Below are positions 20,833 to 29,198 of a DNA stretch of 64,000 nucleotides, piece by piece. This DNA comes from Gelidibacter mesophilus DSM 14095 (lineage in GTDB: Bacteria > Bacteroidota > Bacteroidia > Flavobacteriales > Flavobacteriaceae). The notes beneath the pieces were generated by a model. The model saw nothing but the letters and a program-made list of their open reading frames with translations, ran no database searches and was not told the DNA's origin. Made by a program: the position numbers and the translations under genes. The stretch covers positions 124,001-188,000 of the forward strand of contig NZ_AUHD01000007.1 in assembly GCF_000423005.1 (NCBI RefSeq), written 5' to 3'. Numbering within the stretch: the first letter of the stretch is position 1; each line of letters starts with the position of its first letter.

Positions 20833-23800
20833 TTAAAAAGTTAAATTAACTCCGAGTGAATTGGTCATCACTACAGGGTAACTGCTACCACGTCCTGAAG
20901 GTGCTTCTGGATCCCAACCTTTAAGATAGTTGGTTACCGTAAACAAGTTTTGAGCACTGTAATAAACTCTTAGGTTTTTAATACCCCAATTATCTAAAGT
21001 TTCACTTGGAATAGTATAGCCTAGCTGCAAATTCTTCATTCTTAAATAATCTGTGCTTCTCAACCAATAACTTGTAGTTGAATTTTGAGGCATACTCGGG
21101 CCATTGATCCCGTCAATAAGACGAGGTACACTAGTATTTGTGTTTTCTGGAGTCCAACGATCCAACCAAATTGCCGAAGGTTTTTGACCATCACCGTTAA
21201 CGGCACCAACAGCGTCAAAATCCATATATCCTTTACCGCCTGTCGCACCTTGGAAAAGCATTTGCAAATCAAAATTCATAAACCCTACGCTTAAATTAAA
21301 TCCGAAGTTAAAATTTGGTGTAGAATTACCTAACAAAACACGGTCGTCCGCGTCTACGATACCATCGCCGTTGGTGTCTACGTAACGCAAGTCTCCCGGT
21401 TTAATTTGGTTCCCATAAATTGTGTTTGTTGGGTATGCATCGATATCCGCCTGGCTTTGATGTAAACCATCCGTTTTATAGCCGTACCAAGAATCAAGAG
21501 TTTCACCCAATTGACGAACTTTACGCCCATTGATAATTTGATCTGTTCCCGCTAATTGAACCAATTCGTTTTCGTTATAGGCGATATTTCCTCCAAAACT
21601 GAAATCTACTTCTCCAAAGGTGTCTCTATAACTTGCACTGACCTCAATTCCTTTATTCTCTAACATACCTACGTTGTCGAAGAAATTACCTAAAGCAAAT
21701 TCGTTAGGTGAAGGCACTTGCATGATGATCCCCTCCGTTTCTTTTTTATAAAGATCAATAGTCATATCAATTTTTCTAAATAAACGGACATCCAAACCAA
21801 TCCCGTAGCTCGTCGTTTTTTCCCAGATCAAAGCACCGTTTTTGGCACTTGTCACTGCTGCGCCTGGTTGAATGGTGCTGTTGAACGGATAGTCCAGGCC
21901 AAGTCCTAAAGTAGGTATGGTAGGATAATAGGCAGATTGTCCATCACTTAGGGCATCTTGATTCCCCAGTTGCCCCCAAGACAATCTGATCTTTAAGTCA
22001 TTGATTGAGTTTTTAGCGTTTTCAAAAAAGGCTTCTTCAGAAATTCTCCAACCTGCAGAGAATGATGGAAACACACCCACTCGGTTATCTTCAGCAAAAC
22101 GAGAAGAGGCGTCTGATCTTACGTTAGCTTCAAATAAATAACGTCCATCATAATCGTAGTTGATCCGTCCAAAAAACGATATCATATTAAGCTCGCGTGT
22201 GTAACCACTATTCCTCATCCCACTAGTTGATCCCGCATCTAAATTGGGTAGTTCAGTGCTCGGGAAATTTTCGCGATAAGCGGTCGTTTGTTTGAAATTA
22301 AAAGCTTCAGCGTGATACCCTGCAAGGACCGCTACATTATGCACATCGTTGAACGTGTTAAAATAATTTGCAGTCAAATCAAAAGTGTTACGGGTACTCG
22401 TATTTATGACCTCAGTCAATTTAGTAGGACCATGATATTTGTTAGGATTGTATTGCACCTCTTTATTCATTTCTGAATTTTCCTCATTCACATTTCTATG
22501 GGAGAATAATGCCTTAACATTAAATCCTTCAAATATATCTGCTTGAATTGAACCTATCCCAACAAATGTTTTACGCAGATAATTAATTTGAGGTCCTAAG
22601 TCTAACCATGCAATCGGGTTACCATCAGAAATAGTCCCATAAGTACCGTCCTCATTTTTGTAAGGAATCCATGGTGCAATTCTATTGCCTTGTCTGATGA
22701 TTTGATCTATTCCGCCGCCTACATAAGCATTGTTTGGCTCCTCGCGGTCCATTTGAGTATAGGACAAATTCATGTTGGTGGTCAACCATTTTTTAGGTGT
22801 GACCGTAAGATTGACACGTCCGTTATATTCGTTTTTACCGGTATATTGGATGATACCTTCTTGTTTTTGATGGTTAATAGAGGCACGATATTTTGTGAAT
22901 TCTGATCCTCCAGAAACGCCTAAGTTATTTGTAATTAAAAAACCTGAGCCTTGGTAAAGAAGATCTTGCCAGTCTGTGTCAGGATGACCAAATGGATCAG
23001 TACCATTGCGGAATAATTCAATGTCATTATCTGTGAATTTAGGTGATTTTCCGTTATTGACTAAAGCTTCGTTGTATAAACGCGCATAATCATAAGATCC
23101 TAAATAATCAGGTAATTCAGTAGGACGTTGCCAACCCACATCGGTTGTATAGCTCACTACAGGCTCACCAGATTTACCGGATTTTGTAGTAATTAATATA
23201 ACACCGTTGGCGGCTTTTGAACCGTAAATTGCAGCTGAGGCAGCATCCTTAAGAACGGAGATACTAGCAATGTCATTGGCTTGTACATCATTCAATGATC
23301 CTTCTACACCATCAATCAATACCATAGGTGACGCTTGGTTTAAAGTACCTGTACCACGGATTCTGATAGTGGCTCCATCAGCACCTGGTCTTCCAGTTTG
23401 TTGATTTACAGATACACCAGGCAACAGACCAGCTAATGCAGCGGATACATTGGTAATAGGTCTGCTTTCAAGCATTTCACCACTTACTGTCGCAACAGAA
23501 CCTGTAAGGTTTACTTTTTTCTGTACGCCATATCCAACAACAACCACTTCATCTAATGCAGCGGCATTCTCTTCTAGTTGCGCTGAAACCGTTGATTGCC
23601 CATTTAAAGGAACCTCTAACGTTGTAAAACCCATATAGGAAATTACCAAAGTTGCATTTGTTGTGGCTACTGAAAGGGAGAAATTACCATCAAAGTCGGT
23701 TTGCACGCCATTCGCAGTTCCTTTTTCCAGAACACTGGCTCCCGGCAATGGTGCTCCATTACTGTCAGTAACATTTCCTTTTATCTCGTGTTGTTGGCTC

Positions 23801-24177
23801 TTGAGAAGGACTGTTTCTCTTATTATAATAGTGTTTTTGTTGCTAAGTTCGAATTCAAAGTTTTTTGAAGAAAGTGCTTGTTTTAATAATTCGTTAGCAT
23901 CAATTTGACCTTTTTTTAATTTGAGTTTAGGTAGATTTTTAAAAATATCTTCTTGATAAATGAAGGCGAAATCAGTTTGTTTTCTCAAAATGTCAAAAAC
24001 CTCATCAATGGCGACGGTTTTGTCTTGATCAATTATAATTTTTACGTCCTGTGAGAAGAGTGTGCCTGAAGAAAAACTAAAAACTGAGGTACAAAATAAT
24101 AATATAAATGTTCTCATAATAAATTGATAGAGACCTCTCCGTTTATGGGAGGGCTGTTTAGTAGTCTGAAATTTCAT
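20833..24177 (-). CDS. SusC-type TonB-dependent transducer with N-terminal STN domain
   Basis: This outer-membrane glycan transporter also signals; 1114 aa. After a signal segment (TFILLFCTSVFSFSSGTLFSQ) there is a secretin/TonB short N-terminal (STN) domain at about residues 45-120 (DVKIIIDQDKTVAIDEVFDI, FAFIYQEDIF). A CarboxypepD_reg-like domain (KGNVTDSNGAPLPGASV) follows, then the TonB box/plug (VVVGYGVQKK, IRIRGTGTLNQ, ASAAIYGSKAANGVILITTK) and a 22-strand barrel ending LGVNLTF. The STN domain touches FecR-type anti-sigma factors in the periplasm, and exactly such a gene lies 99 bp upstream, preceded by an ECF sigma factor. This makes the protein the sensor of a trans-envelope system that reports glycan binding. 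Confidence 0.96.
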   Translation of the reverse strand: MKFQTTKQPSHKRRGLYQFIMRTFILLFCTSVFSFSSGTLFSQDVKIIIDQDKTVAIDEVFDILRKQTDFAFIYQEDIFKNLPKLKLKKGQIDANELLKQALSSKNFEFELSNKNTIIIRETVLLKSQQHEIKGNVTDSNGAPLPGASVLEKGTANGVQTDFDGNFSLSVATTNATLVISYMGFTTLEVPLNGQSTVSAQLEENAAALDEVVVVGYGVQKKVNLTGSVATVSGEMLESRPITNVSAALAGLLPGVSVNQQTGRPGADGATIRIRGTGTLNQASPMVLIDGVEGSLNDVQANDIASISVLKDAASAAIYGSKAANGVILITTKSGKSGEPVVSYTTDVGWQRPTELPDYLGSYDYARLYNEALVNNGKSPKFTDNDIELFRNGTDPFGHPDTDWQDLLYQGSGFLITNNLGVSGGSEFTKYRASINHQKQEGIIQYTGKNEYNGRVNLTVTPKKWLTTNMNLSYTQMDREEPNNAYVGGGIDQIIRQGNRIAPWIPYKNEDGTYGTISDGNPIAWLDLGPQINYLRKTFVGIGSIQADIFEGFNVKALFSHRNVNEENSEMNKEVQYNPNKYHGPTKLTEVINTSTRNTFDLTANYFNTFNDVHNVAVLAGYHAEAFNFKQTTAYRENFPSTELPNLDAGSTSGMRNSGYTRELNMISFFGRINYDYDGRYLFEANVRSDASSRFAEDNRVGVFPSFSAGWRISEEAFFENAKNSINDLKIRLSWGQLGNQDALSDGQSAYYPTIPTLGLGLDYPFNSTIQPGAAVTSAKNGALIWEKTTSYGIGLDVRLFRKIDMTIDLYKKETEGIIMQVPSPNEFALGNFFDNVGMLENKGIEVSASYRDTFGEVDFSFGGNIAYNENELVQLAGTDQIINGRKVRQLGETLDSWYGYKTDGLHQSQADIDAYPTNTIYGNQIKPGDLRYVDTNGDGIVDADDRVLLGNSTPNFNFGFNLSVGFMNFDLQMLFQGATGGKGYMDFDAVGAVNGDGQKPSAIWLDRWTPENTNTSVPRLIDGINGPSMPQNSTTSYWLRSTDYLRMKNLQLGYTIPSETLDNWGIKNLRVYYSAQNLFTVTNYLKGWDPEAPSGRGSSYPVVMTNSLGVNLTF

Positions 24178-24276
24178 AGATTTGCATGTTAGTTAATTAT
24201 ACATTTTTATTAATTAATAATATTAAGGGGGGAGATTCACACATTACTTCTCAAGGTTAGGCTTTCTTCCCTTCTT

Positions 24277-25446
24277 TTAATTGATGATGATTTTTTTGTC
24301 GTTTATCTCATAGGCATTAATGAATTTTGTTTCTTTAATGATGTTTAATATATCTTCAATACTTTGTCTTTTTAGCAAAACGCCATTGAACTTGATGTTT
24401 TCCATATGGTGATCTCGAAACTCAAATTCAATATCGTACCATCGCGATAATACGACCATGATTTCTTTTAAAGGTTTTCCTTTGAAACTAAACAATCCAT
24501 TCTTCCATGAAATTTCATCGTAAACATCTACAGTCTTTACAGTTAATTTTTCCCTGTCTATATTGAGTATGGCTTGTTGGCTTGGAATCAAATTTTGTCT
24601 TGAGTTCTTACTATTTAGTGCCACTTTACCTTCCACTAATGTGGTATAAATATTAGAGGAATTTTTGTAAGCTTTTATATTGAATTCAGTTCCTAGTACT
24701 TCTATATTCTGAACTTGTGATTTCACATTAAACTTACTGCCATGATGCTTTGAACTTGGAGAAACCTCAAAATAAGCTTCGCCATACATGAGTTCTACTT
24801 GGCGCAGTGCACCATCTACAAAAGCTACTGGATATTTCAGTTTCGTTTCTGAATTTAACCATACTTTTGTGCCATCAGCTAATTCAAGCTGAAATTGACC
24901 ACCTCTGGGAATTGTTAAATAGTTGAATGCTATTTCTGATGTGGTGTTGGTTTTAGTATCGTATACTAATTTTTCGCCACTGCTAGTAGCATGATTTACA
25001 ACAACATTGGTTTCTTTCTCTAAAGAAATTTCTTCACCATTTTCTAAGGTCAGGATCGCTTTATCCGTTCCTATCTGTATCTTGTTTTTTACTATAATAG
25101 GAGCAGCCTCTGAAGGTCTTTTTACGGTGTTAATTTTAAGAAAGTAGCCCGAAGCTAAAGCAATGACAACAACTGCCACCGCGGTATATTTCCAGAACTG
25201 TGATTTCTTTTTTGTGGGAGCCGTAGTTTCTATAATATTTTTAAAGATTTTGTCTGCTTGAGCATCTTGCATACCAGGAAGATCATCAATCAATTCATGT
25301 AAATCCTCTTCAGTTGGAATTTCTGAGGTTTTTTTTGAGTTGTTAATATAGCTCAAAATTTGCTGTGTTTCTTCGGGGGAGCATTTTCGCCCTGCGAATT
25401 TTATAAATAGACTTTTAATTTCCGTTGGTTTAAGCATTCTGATCAT
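24277..25446 (-). CDS. FecR-family anti-sigma factor
   Basis: This is an inner-membrane anti-sigma factor of 389 aa. The cytoplasmic N-terminus (about 1-82) should bind the ECF sigma factor. One membrane helix follows at about 84-104 (FWKYTAVAVVVIALASGYF). The periplasmic FecR domain contains LTIPRGGQFQLELADGTKVW, LNSETKLKYP and GEAYFEVSP. The C-terminal DUF4974 domain (about 315-389) contains FKGKPLKEIMVVLSRWYDIE. This layout is the standard Bacteroidota partner of STN-bearing SusC proteins. An internal ATG three codons in (25437) is an alternative start. It lies between the sigma factor (297 bp upstream) and the SusC. Confidence 0.95.
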   Translation of the reverse strand: MIRMLKPTEIKSLFIKFAGRKCSPEETQQILSYINNSKKTSEIPTEEDLHELIDDLPGMQDAQADKIFKNIIETTAPTKKKSQFWKYTAVAVVVIALASGYFLKINTVKRPSEAAPIIVKNKIQIGTDKAILTLENGEEISLEKETNVVVNHATSSGEKLVYDTKTNTTSEIAFNYLTIPRGGQFQLELADGTKVWLNSETKLKYPVAFVDGALRQVELMYGEAYFEVSPSSKHHGSKFNVKSQVQNIEVLGTEFNIKAYKNSSNIYTTLVEGKVALNSKNSRQNLIPSQQAILNIDREKLTVKTVDVYDEISWKNGLFSFKGKPLKEIMVVLSRWYDIEFEFRDHHMENIKFNGVLLKRQSIEDILNIIKETKFINAYEINDKKIIIN

Positions 25447-25743
25447 AATCTGTACCTATAATACCTTTGAGAAGCCATTTAATACTACTCAATATTTCTT
25501 TTTTCTTAATAATTTCATATGAAAATGGGTTGATTGGGTTCAGGTGTTTGATTATTAGTGAATTAGATAGAAAAGAATCAATTAATTTATTTTTGCATAA
25601 AAGGTATTAGCTTTTTTTTGAGTTGAGACGTACTCGTTATTATAGACTTCAAACTCGATATAACATAAGGTTGGGAAGAGTTAGATTGAAATCAATAAAA
25701 TAGTTGTTTCAAAATCTATTTACCGGGAGTTGCTCTATATTTA

Positions 25744-26340
25744 TTATAGGAAGTAATTTAAAAAGACTAACAAAACAAAAGCGATATCCTTGTTTTCTAA
25801 TAGAGAAATTCGAAGTGATTCCAAGGCTTTGCTCATTTGGTTTCTGACCGTATGCGGAGAGATTTGAAGCTCTTCTGCAATTTTATCATAACTTTTGCCT
25901 TCATTTCGAGACATTTCAAAAATCATGAGTCTTTTTGGAGGTAGTTTATTCAGTGCGTCGTTTTTTATAAGTTCCAACTCCGATTCACGTATGGTGTGCT
26001 CTGTTATATTGGTGACATTCTGACTAGAGTAAAACACTTCCTCACACAATTTTCGGTTATTGGCAGCTTTCTTTAAAAACTTGATGGTTTTGTTCCTTGT
26101 TATGGTGAAGAGATATGCTCTAAAGGATAGTTCTGGATTTAAGGATTCGTGTTTAATCCATACTTTTAAAAACACATCTTGAACAATCTCTTCTGCATAT
26201 ACGTCTGAAAAGACCATGCTTAAACTGTATCTGTATAAATCGTTTCTGTAGGTGTCGAAAAGCTTCCGAAATGCTTTATGATTGCCAACTCTAAGTTCAT
26301 TAACTAATAACTTCTCGTTATGTATTTCTTTAGTACTCAT
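25744..26340 (-). CDS. ECF RNA polymerase sigma factor (Bacteroidota sigma-70 family 1)
   Basis: This is a 198-residue extracytoplasmic-function sigma factor. Region 2 is at about residues 20-90 (AFRKLFDTYRNDLYRYSLSM, AEEIVQDVFLKVW), with RAYLFTITRNKTIKFLKK as region 2.3-2.4. Region 4 is at about 130-180 (LPPKRLMIFEMSRNEGKSYD, IAEELQISPHTVRNQMSKAL, helix-turn-helix). The tail IAFVLLVFLNYFL is strongly hydrophobic, a feature often seen in this family. It is the first gene of the sigma/anti-sigma/SusC/SusD unit and should be released by the FecR protein when the STN-SusC binds its glycan. Such switches are known to control host-glycan loci in gut Bacteroides. Confidence 0.96.
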   Translation of the reverse strand: MSTKEIHNEKLLVNELRVGNHKAFRKLFDTYRNDLYRYSLSMVFSDVYAEEIVQDVFLKVWIKHESLNPELSFRAYLFTITRNKTIKFLKKAANNRKLCEEVFYSSQNVTNITEHTIRESELELIKNDALNKLPPKRLMIFEMSRNEGKSYDKIAEELQISPHTVRNQMSKALESLRISLLENKDIAFVLLVFLNYFL

Positions 26341-26927
26341 TAATTAAAATACGTTTTTTAGTTTAAAGGAATGTCTAATCCTTAGCTAAATTGTTTTATT
26401 AGAAGGAGTTATTTGGTTTAAAGTTGTTAGGTAGAAACCTATAAAAAATTATATATGAAAATTACTCAGCAGAAATCAATATTACAAAAGAATAAATCAA
26501 CATACTAATTATTTGATTATTATTTATAACAGTCGCAATGCATTATGTGTAACATATTAAAATACGCTGCAAGCGATAATAAAAAAAAGTGCTATAAAGA
26601 ACGTCATATTTTATCTTTTCAATCTAAACTTTAAAAACCTCCTAAAGGTCTCAAAATGAATTTAAGGGATGATTTAATTAATTATTTATGATCCCCTTTC
26701 GATTTTATTTAAAACCTTGCAACATTTAAATTCTTATCGACCAATTACCTTCTCACGCTAATAAATCGAAAGTCACCTTTTCATAGCTTTTTAATATAAT
26801 AATCAATTGTCTCCATGTTATAGGAGGTTTTTAGGTCTCTTAATTTATTTAAATTTCGTATAATAATGTATTGTCTTATGTTTTATCTGTGCTAACTAAA
26901 ATTAAAAGTGGTTAAGTATTTCGATTT
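26341..26927. other. AT-rich intergenic region with a 13-bp inverted repeat and an operator-like site
   Basis: No gene is visible in these 587 bp between the sigma factor start and the GH84 stop. It must contain the promoter of the sigma operon, but I see no clear TTTG/TAnnTTTG pair. Two structures stand out: TTATGTGTAACATATTA at 26543-26559, similar to the palindrome in the divergent promoter at 36340, and the widely spaced inverted repeat at 26632/26821. Confidence 0.6.
26632..26833. repeat. 13-bp inverted repeat enclosing 176 bp
   Basis: TAAAAACCTCCTA (26632-26644) is the exact reverse complement of TAGGAGGTTTTTA (26821-26833). Both copies are followed within 1-3 bases by AGGTCTC in the same orientation. 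The enclosed 176 bp contain no gene. No target-site duplication is evident. Confidence 0.6.
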
Positions 26928-29159
26928 TTATTTTACGTTCACGGTCAATTGTTCGATACGCGCTTCCACTGTATTAATAGCAGTGTTGACAATGCGAATG
27001 TATTTCACCGATTGATTCACGTTACCCTGTAGGATATCCTTGTCTTCTTTGGTAACTATCGATTTCCATTCGGTGCTATCTGTGGACACTTCTAATTTGA
27101 AATTGGCGTAACTAGAAGTCGGTGATACTTTTAAAGCCACTCTATTTACGTGGACTAAATCTTGCAATTCAAAACCAAAATAACTGTTGGCTTCAAACCG
27201 GATGACCTCTAGGGGTGCATTCATCGTAAGCGTTCGTTCTCTCAACGTGGTTTGTTGGTTTTGGAGTTGCGCCACGTCGGTATATAATTTGTGGGGGTTG
27301 TAATGGCCTTCCACCTCAAGATTTTTATCGAAGGCTTGGTTATAGGCATTGGTCAAATAGGCAAAACCCTTGTCAATAAAGGGTTGCATCACCAAGCTGC
27401 CCGTCACCACACCTGGTTGGTACGGATTTTGGTTTTCGCTACGATCAATCACATACATTTGTGCTTTAATGGCATTGAGCGCGCGATAGCTCCTTTCAAA
27501 ATCGTCTGCTTTCTTGGCTTCCAGAGTTTCGTACATATTCAAGAGGGTCAATCCGGATTGTCCCAGAAGTTGGAATTGCTTGACCCAAGGTCTGATCTCA
27601 TCCAAAAGCACAGCATTATCGGTGCTACCCAGTAGGATATAGGAGGCTTCCACCATATTTTGAAATTCCTTTTTTACTGCAGCAAAATTGCCGACAGGTT
27701 GACCTGCTTCAAGCTGTTTTAGAAAGTCATCAGCTAATGGTGCAAAGGTCACGGATTCATCCCGTCTGTATTTATGGCCGTTGGGGCCCAGATCACTATT
27801 GTGCCGTGCGAAAATCTCCAAGGCATTGTGACTTTCTGGCATCACCACTTTCATGGCGTTCGACCAATTTTGTCCTGCATTGTATTCCGTCATGTTCCAC
27901 GTATAATCCGCGACCCCGTAAATGGCGATTTTAGAAGCTTCGGCATGTTCCATTGGGTTGGACACAAAACCAGAAACGTCATTAGCGATATCTTGACCAT
28001 TGCCATAGGTCGGCCCCATAAGCAGATGGTTCCGAACATAATCAGATACTGGAAAATTCCACCAAATAAATGCTTTCCGTTGGATCTGGTTGTTGATCCA
28101 GGCCATGGTTTGCTTATTGATATCGGAAACCACCGTGTTTCCTGTCCACATGATTCGGATGGAAGGGTCCAACTCCTTGCCTAAGGTGGCCAAATAACCG
28201 CCTTCCACGTTAGACCAGCCTTTATTGTATTCGGTAGGACACATGATCAATGGTTTTACATCTTTTTTCACGGTTACGAATTTGTTGTGTAAGAAATTCA
28301 ATAACCCAGCTTGTTGGGTTGGATTGGTGCCTTCTCCTGAAATATCATCAAAAAACACCGCATAGGAGCGAATGCCCAAATCGTACATTAGTTCGAATTT
28401 GTGGAGTAGGGCAGCGCGGTCTTCATCATTCCATTTAATGTCCTTCCCCGGGTGAACGGCCCAAACAAAATCCACATGGTTCATTTCAGAACGGTCAATC
28501 AATTTTTTTAATTGGACGGCTTCATCTTCAGGATAGGGTTTTCTCCAGTTTGGAGAGCTATGGTAAGGATCGTCCTTTGGTCCATAAATATAAGTGTTCA
28601 ACTTATTCAATCCGTAAAAGTCGATTTGGCGCATGCGGTGCTCAAAACTCCACGGCGTCCCATAAAAACCTTCAACGGTCCCTCGTGCATGCACATCAGG
28701 ATAATCTGAAATTTCGCCCAAAGGCATTTGATCTGCTGTCAATAGGCTGAGTAAGGTCCGCACTCCATAATAGGCGCCTCGGGCATCACGTCCAATAACG
28801 GTGATGTTCTTATTGGTGCTATTGATGTAATAACCTTCTGGGTTTTCAGGTACTTTTTTTAGGAGTTTTCTAGAAAATTTGTCATTGACCTCTCCAACAG
28901 TAATGGAAAATCCCGTTTTGGAACTATTCTTTTCATTAAAAAAAGTAGCCAAAAGACTTTGTGTAGCCTTATCTTCATTTTTCTGCTCCAGATGGAACTG
29001 CTTTGGGGTAGTGATAGTTTCTGAAAACTCAACTTGTTGTGGTACGGGATGAATGTCGATGGTCTGCGCACTACCAAATATGCTAGTCAACATAAAAATT
29101 CCTGAGAGCAGCATCGTTTTGAAAAGAGAATTGTTTTTAGGCACTTGTAGTTTAATCAT
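26928..29159 (-). CDS. GH84 beta-N-acetylglucosaminidase
   Basis: This secreted enzyme cleaves terminal beta-GlcNAc by substrate-assisted catalysis; 743 aa, similar in size to Bacteroides GH84 enzymes. The signal peptide ends GSAQ. A GH20b-like N-terminal domain (about 35-150: DIHPVPQQVEF, ITVIGRDARGAYYGVRTLL) is followed by the catalytic barrel beginning GTVEGFYGTPWSFEHR. The catalytic Asp pair is D271-D272 in AVFFDDISGEGT. A helical region follows, and the C-terminal 100 residues (VIRFEANSYFGFELQDLVHV) look like an F5/8-type carbohydrate-binding domain. It is the last gene of the GH20-GH20-GH123-GH84 series, 39 bp after GH123. Confidence 0.94.
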   Translation of the reverse strand: MIKLQVPKNNSLFKTMLLSGIFMLTSIFGSAQTIDIHPVPQQVEFSETITTPKQFHLEQKNEDKATQSLLATFFNEKNSSKTGFSITVGEVNDKFSRKLLKKVPENPEGYYINSTNKNITVIGRDARGAYYGVRTLLSLLTADQMPLGEISDYPDVHARGTVEGFYGTPWSFEHRMRQIDFYGLNKLNTYIYGPKDDPYHSSPNWRKPYPEDEAVQLKKLIDRSEMNHVDFVWAVHPGKDIKWNDEDRAALLHKFELMYDLGIRSYAVFFDDISGEGTNPTQQAGLLNFLHNKFVTVKKDVKPLIMCPTEYNKGWSNVEGGYLATLGKELDPSIRIMWTGNTVVSDINKQTMAWINNQIQRKAFIWWNFPVSDYVRNHLLMGPTYGNGQDIANDVSGFVSNPMEHAEASKIAIYGVADYTWNMTEYNAGQNWSNAMKVVMPESHNALEIFARHNSDLGPNGHKYRRDESVTFAPLADDFLKQLEAGQPVGNFAAVKKEFQNMVEASYILLGSTDNAVLLDEIRPWVKQFQLLGQSGLTLLNMYETLEAKKADDFERSYRALNAIKAQMYVIDRSENQNPYQPGVVTGSLVMQPFIDKGFAYLTNAYNQAFDKNLEVEGHYNPHKLYTDVAQLQNQQTTLRERTLTMNAPLEVIRFEANSYFGFELQDLVHVNRVALKVSPTSSYANFKLEVSTDSTEWKSIVTKEDKDILQGNVNQSVKYIRIVNTAINTVEARIEQLTVNVK

Positions 29160-29198
29160 AATAAAAGCAAAAGGTTAAGAGAAATCTATTATTTAATT

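Noticed and set aside
26645-26820. Promoter inside the inverted-repeat segment
   Set aside because: No TAnnTTTG with a properly spaced TTTG was found in either orientation; TAGCTTTT is the closest and lacks a -33 partner.
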